From positions 1-40,014 of the forward strand of contig JAGOLH010000026.1 in assembly GCA_017994175.1 (NCBI GenBank): a stretch of DNA of 40,014 nucleotides, read 5' to 3'. A program made the translations under genes and the position numbers. Of the stretch, positions 36,226-40,014 are shown in pieces. Origin of the DNA: Bacteroidales bacterium (GTDB lineage Bacteria > Bacteroidota > Bacteroidia > Bacteroidales > ML635J-15). The notes under the pieces were generated by a model. The model was given only the letters and a program-made list of their open reading frames with translations, did no database searches and was not told the DNA's origin. Each line of letters begins with the position of its first letter. Position 1 is the first letter of the stretch.

Positions 36226-36325
36226 TAAAATCTTATTCATGTTCAACCCTGTCAAACCCACAAGCTCAAATAGTGAGATATTGAAAATATTTGAACTCAT
36301 GCTGGGCATTAAGTAATAAATATAG

Positions 36326-36333
36326 TAGCTTTG
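36326..36333 (+). promoter_or_regulatory. Bacteroidota -7 promoter element
   Basis: TAGCTTTG fits TAnnTTTG exactly. It lies 36 bp before the TTG at 36370 and supports a transcript for the small membrane-anchored protein and probably the TonB-dependent receptor behind it. Confidence 0.45.
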
Positions 36334-36369
36334 TAACAGGATATCGGTTTGTGGCTTTTATCTTCGGTT

Positions 36370-36921
36370 TTGTCAAAAAAAATAGTCCCCATATTATTGT
36401 TGCTGATTCTTGGTATTCCAATAGCAGGGACTTACTTTTATTTTAAACAGCGACAGTACGAAATTCGAAAATCTATAAAAAGGCAAATTAAAAAAGGAGC
36501 CAGTGAGCAGGACCTGATACTGCTGAAGATTCCCAAAAAACTTGAAGATGAGCCCAATGCCGATTTTGAGCGAATTCACTCAAAAGAATTCCGTTACAAG
36601 GGCGAAATGTACGATATCGTCCGAAGTAAGAATTACGAAACCGAAACATGGTACTGGTGTATCTGGGACAAAGAAGAAACTGAGCTTTTTGCAAGCCTAA
36701 ATATACTATTCCAGAGAGCATGGAATTCTGATCCCGCGCAGAAACAGGCACAGACCCACCTGAGTAATTTTTTCAATTCCTTATTTTTACCCTGTAAGCC
36801 ACCTGATAAAAAACCAGGTACAATAATAAACTTTTTTTATATTACCAGAAATATAATTATCCACGATTTGTTTAGCGAAAAACCACCTTCTCCCCCACCC
36901 AAAAATATAGTACTTACATAG
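36370..36921 (+). CDS. Membrane-anchored hypothetical protein upstream of TonB receptor
   Basis: This protein of about 183 residues is not assigned to a named family. It begins with a lysine pair and one hydrophobic helix (VPILLLLILGIPIAGTYFYF), then a basic stretch and a globular part with FRYKGEMYDIVRS and WYWCIWDKEETELFASL. It ends in a tail with a proline run (EKPPSPPPK). There is no ATG near the start: a TTG at 36370 gives a good anchor, and a second TTG at 36349 is possible. Small proteins with a YKGEMYDIV-like block often sit just before outer-membrane receptors in Bacteroidota, as here (49 bp gap). A role linked to metal or ligand uptake is only a guess. Confidence 0.6.
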   Translation: MSKKIVPILLLLILGIPIAGTYFYFKQRQYEIRKSIKRQIKKGASEQDLILLKIPKKLEDEPNADFERIHSKEFRYKGEMYDIVRSKNYETETWYWCIWDKEETELFASLNILFQRAWNSDPAQKQAQTHLSNFFNSLFLPCKPPDKKPGTIINFFYITRNIIIHDLFSEKPPSPPPKNIVLT

Positions 36922-36970
36922 TAAACAGAGTACTTTAATAACTTATTTATAATTTAATTTTTTTTCATCA

Positions 36971-39379
36971 ATGAAACAATGGATAATTGTTTGTTTTGCT
37001 GTTTGTATTGCATTTCATATCAATGCTCAAACAGTAAGCATTTACGATCAGGTAACACACCAACCTGTTCCATGGGCTACACTTCAGTGTAGCGCCACGG
37101 GGAATGGTGTTATCTCAGATATCAGCGGGAAAGCTGATATTTCGGCATTTCGCAATTGCGAAAACATCGAAATCAGATGTGTTGGTTTTGCAACAGTTAC
37201 ATACAGCTATCAACAACTGGAACAAAAAGGATATAAAATATATCTTGCCGAAGATAAGATATCGCTGAATACAGTTGTAATTTCAGCCAACAAATGGACA
37301 CAACCACGAAGCGAAGTACCTGTAAAAACCTTAGTTATAGGCAAAAACGATGTACTGTTTCAGAGCCCCCAAACCGCAGCTGACATGATTTCGTTAAGCG
37401 GGGGTGTTTTTGTGCAGAAGAGCCAACTGGGAGGAGGTAGTCCAATGATCAGAGGTTTTGCAACAAACCGGCTTTTAATATCGGTAGACGGAGTGCGAAT
37501 GAATAATGCCATTTTCCGAAGCGGAAATCTTCAGAACATTATTTCAGTAGATCCATTTGTGGTCGATAAGGCCGAGGTGGTTTTTGGACCTGGGTCGGTG
37601 ATTTACGGTAGTGATGCCATTGCCGGCACTATGAATTTTTTCACCTACACTCCTATGCTCTCGATAACAGATGAGCCTTACGTAAAAGCGGGTTTTACGG
37701 GTCGTTTTTCATCGGCCAATTTCGAAAAAACCGGACATGCCCACGTTAACGTAGGGTTTCGGAAGTTTGCTTCCTTTACAAGCTTCAGTTTTACCGATTT
37801 CGATGACCTGACAATGGGTGCGGCTGGACCGGAGGAGTATCTGCGTAACAGCTATGCAGCAACCATTAACGGCTCCGACACCGTATTGACGAACAGCAAT
37901 CCACGTAAACAGGTGGGAAGTGCTTACAGTCAGTACAACCTATTGCAAAAATTTCGCTTTATGCCTTCCGAAAAATGGGATTTAAATTATAGTTTCTACT
38001 ATTCAGCAACCAGCGATTATGGTAGATACGACAGGCTGGTCAGACCAAAGGGGAATACATTGCGTTCTGCTGAATGGTTCTACGGACCTCAGGTATGGAT
38101 GATGAATCATTTGGCAATCTTTCACAATGCACGGACAAAAATCAGTGATAAACTCGCCATTCACCTGAGTTATCAACTGTTTGAAGAAAGCCGCTTCGAT
38201 CGTGATTTGAACAAAAGTATTCGCCATGAGCGTTTCGAAAAAGTACATGCGCTTACTGCGAATATCGATCTCGAGAAGCAGTTTGGTGAACACCATCAAC
38301 TGTTGTATGGAGCCGATTTTGTTTTCAATATAATAAGATCAAGCGGTAAAGAAAACAATGTTTTCACAGGAGAAACCGAAGTCGGGCCTTCGCGATATCC
38401 CGATAATTCCGATTGGGCATCGACGGCTTTGTATGTTAGTTACAGGTATAAGCTCAACGACAAGCTTAGTATGCAAATAGCCGGCCGATATAACTACTTC
38501 ATGCTCAATGCACTTTTCGAATCTACATTTTATATGTTTCCATTTAGCGAAGCACATCTGTCAGAAAGTGCTCCTACAGGGAGCCTCGGACTGGTGTATA
38601 GTCCCTCGCAGTCATGGCAATTTATATGGAATATATCTTCCGGTTTCAGGGCTCCGAATATCGACGACATCGGCAAGGTATTCGATTCGGAACCCGGCAG
38701 CGTTGTAGTTCCAAACCCAGAGTTAAAACCGGAGTATGCCTATAATGTAGATTTCTCTGTGATTAAAACCTTTGGAGATTACCTGAAGCTTGATATTACC
38801 GGCTACTACACATACCTTGATAATGCAATGGTCAGAAGAAATTCTACTCTCAACGGACAGGACAGCATTTTTTATGACGGCGAATTGAGTCAGGTTCAAT
38901 CATTGCAAAATGCAGCCTATGCAACTGTTTATGGTGTTCAGGGGGGAATTGAAATAAAACTCCCGTTCAGGCTTGGCATTTCGGCTTTTATGAATTATCA
39001 GAAAGGATCAGAAGAACTGGACGACGGAAGTACAGCACCACTTAGACATGCTGCTCCGTTTTTCGGATCAGCGCATCTCACCTATACTTACAACAGAGTT
39101 AAGCTTGATTTCTACTCAATTTTCAACAGCAAAGTAAGTTATGAAAATCTGGCTCCTGAAGAGAGGGGCAAAGATTACATTTATGCTTGTGATGAAAATG
39201 GGAATCCCTACTCTCCGGCATGGTACACCCTTAATTTAAAAGCAATGTACCTGTTTTCCGATAATTTTTCAATGAGCGCTGGTGTTGAAAACATTACCAA
39301 TATTCGATACCGTCCGTATTCCTCAGGCATTTGTGCTCCCGGGCGTAATTTCGTAGTTTCTGTAATGGCAACATTCTGA
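36971..39379 (+). CDS. TonB-dependent outer-membrane receptor
   Basis: This 802-residue protein has a signal peptide (cut after HINAQ, residue 20). A carboxypeptidase-regulatory-like beta-sandwich follows (about 21-95), typical of Bacteroidota receptors. The plug domain carries SGGVFVQKSQLGGGSPMIRGF, LLISVDGVRMNNAIFRSGN and VVFGPGSVIYGSDAIAGTMNF. The rest is a 22-strand barrel ending in the aromatic residue F (VVSVMATF). It would import a siderophore, haem, cobalamin or other ligand using TonB energy. The plug most resembles haem/siderophore-type receptors, but the ligand is not certain. A strong terminator follows. Confidence 0.93.
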   Translation: MKQWIIVCFAVCIAFHINAQTVSIYDQVTHQPVPWATLQCSATGNGVISDISGKADISAFRNCENIEIRCVGFATVTYSYQQLEQKGYKIYLAEDKISLNTVVISANKWTQPRSEVPVKTLVIGKNDVLFQSPQTAADMISLSGGVFVQKSQLGGGSPMIRGFATNRLLISVDGVRMNNAIFRSGNLQNIISVDPFVVDKAEVVFGPGSVIYGSDAIAGTMNFFTYTPMLSITDEPYVKAGFTGRFSSANFEKTGHAHVNVGFRKFASFTSFSFTDFDDLTMGAAGPEEYLRNSYAATINGSDTVLTNSNPRKQVGSAYSQYNLLQKFRFMPSEKWDLNYSFYYSATSDYGRYDRLVRPKGNTLRSAEWFYGPQVWMMNHLAIFHNARTKISDKLAIHLSYQLFEESRFDRDLNKSIRHERFEKVHALTANIDLEKQFGEHHQLLYGADFVFNIIRSSGKENNVFTGETEVGPSRYPDNSDWASTALYVSYRYKLNDKLSMQIAGRYNYFMLNALFESTFYMFPFSEAHLSESAPTGSLGLVYSPSQSWQFIWNISSGFRAPNIDDIGKVFDSEPGSVVVPNPELKPEYAYNVDFSVIKTFGDYLKLDITGYYTYLDNAMVRRNSTLNGQDSIFYDGELSQVQSLQNAAYATVYGVQGGIEIKLPFRLGISAFMNYQKGSEELDDGSTAPLRHAAPFFGSAHLTYTYNRVKLDFYSIFNSKVSYENLAPEERGKDYIYACDENGNPYSPAWYTLNLKAMYLFSDNFSMSAGVENITNIRYRPYSSGICAPGRNFVVSVMATF

Positions 39380-39399
39380 ATTAAAATCTTTTAAAATTT

Positions 39400-39432
39400 A
39401 GCGGCTTCCTTAGCAGGTAGCCGCTTTTTTTT
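39400..39432 (+). terminator. Rho-independent terminator after TonB receptor
   Basis: AGCGGCT (39400-39406) pairs with AGCCGCT (39419-39425). Inside the stem, after one T-T mismatch, CCT pairs with AGG around a TAGC loop. A run of T follows to 39432. It starts 20 bp after the receptor stop. Confidence 0.85.
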
Positions 39433-39512
39433 AAGTTGCACCGAAAAATGGGGTGTCTTACGTTTTTAAAATGACTATCTTCGCAGGGTTACAGGCGCCC
39501 GAAAATAGCACC

Positions 39513-40014
39513 ATGATAAGTCAGGTTACCATAGATAAAATTATTGATACTGCAAGAATTGAAGATGTAGTGCAAGATTTCGTTCCACTGAAACGGAGGG
39601 GGGTAAATCTTATTGGTCTGTGCCCGTTTCACAAGGAAAAAACCCCATCCTTCAATGTAAGTCCTTCGAAAGGAATATTTAAATGCTTTGGGTGCGGAAA
39701 AGGAGGGAATGCTGTAAATTTTATCATGGAGCACGAACAGCTCGACTGGATCAGTGCTATTAAATATCTCGCAAAGAAATACCGGATCGAAATTGAAGAC
39801 AGGGAACTCACCGAAGAAGAAAAAAAACTGGGCAGTGAGCGTGAAAGCATGCTCATTGTCAGTGCTTTTGCACAAAAATTCTTCTCACGCATACTGAATG
39901 AATCGGAGGAAGGAATTGCCATTGGATTAAGCTATTTCAGAGAAAGAGGATTTAACGACACAATTATAGAGAAATTTCAGCTTGGCTATTGCCCCGAAGG
40001 GAAAAGTATATTTA
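39513..40014 (+). CDS. dnaG: DNA primase, 3' end missing
   Basis: The first 167 residues of DnaG are visible before the window ends. The CHC2 zinc-finger domain is complete, with CPFHKEKTPSF (Cys and His ligands), then FKCFGCGKGGNAVNF, the second cysteine pair. The linker toward the RNA polymerase domain follows. DnaG makes RNA primers for the replication fork and binds DnaB helicase through its C-terminus, not seen here. The ATG at 39513 gives MISQVTIDKIID, the usual start of the family. A near-consensus TATCTTCG lies at 39476-39483. Confidence 0.96.
   Translation, partial: MISQVTIDKIIDTARIEDVVQDFVPLKRRGVNLIGLCPFHKEKTPSFNVSPSKGIFKCFGCGKGGNAVNFIMEHEQLDWISAIKYLAKKYRIEIEDRELTEEEKKLGSERESMLIVSAFAQKFFSRILNESEEGIAIGLSYFRERGFNDTIIEKFQLGYCPEGKSIF

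Noticed and set aside
1..40014. CRISPR array, rRNA, tRNA or intact insertion sequence
   Set aside because: No regularly spaced repeats, no recognisable rRNA or tRNA segments and no transposase with flanking inverted repeats were seen by eye.

Overview
The window looks like a chromosomal segment of a Bacteroidota (Bacteroidetes) bacterium, probably near the Bacteroidales. The evidence is: exact or near-exact TAnnTTTG promoter -7 elements ahead of many genes, almost no Shine-Dalgarno sequences, a DUF4834-type protein, a TonB-dependent receptor with an N-terminal carboxypeptidase-regulatory-like domain, and the block asnS - rpoN - PAP2-like - DUF4834. No rRNA, tRNA, CRISPR array or intact transposase was seen. 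Both edges cut a gene: a glycosyltransferase-like gene on the left and dnaG on the right.

Region 1 (1-10.2 kb) is an array of paralogues. Two GT-A-like glycosyltransferase genes (DxD and WNGGVF motifs) lie among five radical SAM proteins of one unusual architecture, and a sixth copy sits at 20.5-21.9 kb. In all six a SPASM/twitch-like cysteine domain comes BEFORE the radical SAM core, and the cysteine spacing is nearly fixed. Most copies have their own promoter, and they face both directions.

Region 2 (10.3-21.9 kb) looks like lipid-linked or surface glycan assembly. It has two divergent GT-C (ArnT/PMT-like) membrane glycosyltransferases. A tightly packed trio follows: a DPM1/ArnC-like GT2 and two B12-binding-type radical SAM proteins. 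Then come an SGNH hydrolase with a membrane anchor and the sixth twitch radical SAM protein. My inference is that Regions 1 and 2 form one tailoring and assembly island: GT2 would load a sugar on a polyprenyl carrier, the GT-C proteins would transfer it, and the radical SAM enzymes would modify a glycan, lipid or peptide. The substrate is unknown and I found no precursor peptide.

Region 3 (22-30 kb) holds a secreted M14 metallopeptidase, an EamA transporter, a GT9 heptosyltransferase-like protein, a TMTC-like membrane protein with TPR repeats, a FkbM methyltransferase, a DUF4834 protein and a PAP2-like membrane protein. Region 4 (30-40 kb) is the conserved core: rpoN, asnS, a ParE-type toxin-antitoxin pair, a 0.7-kb stretch with no gene, lepA, a membrane-anchored small protein, a TonB-dependent receptor, a strong terminator and the start of dnaG.
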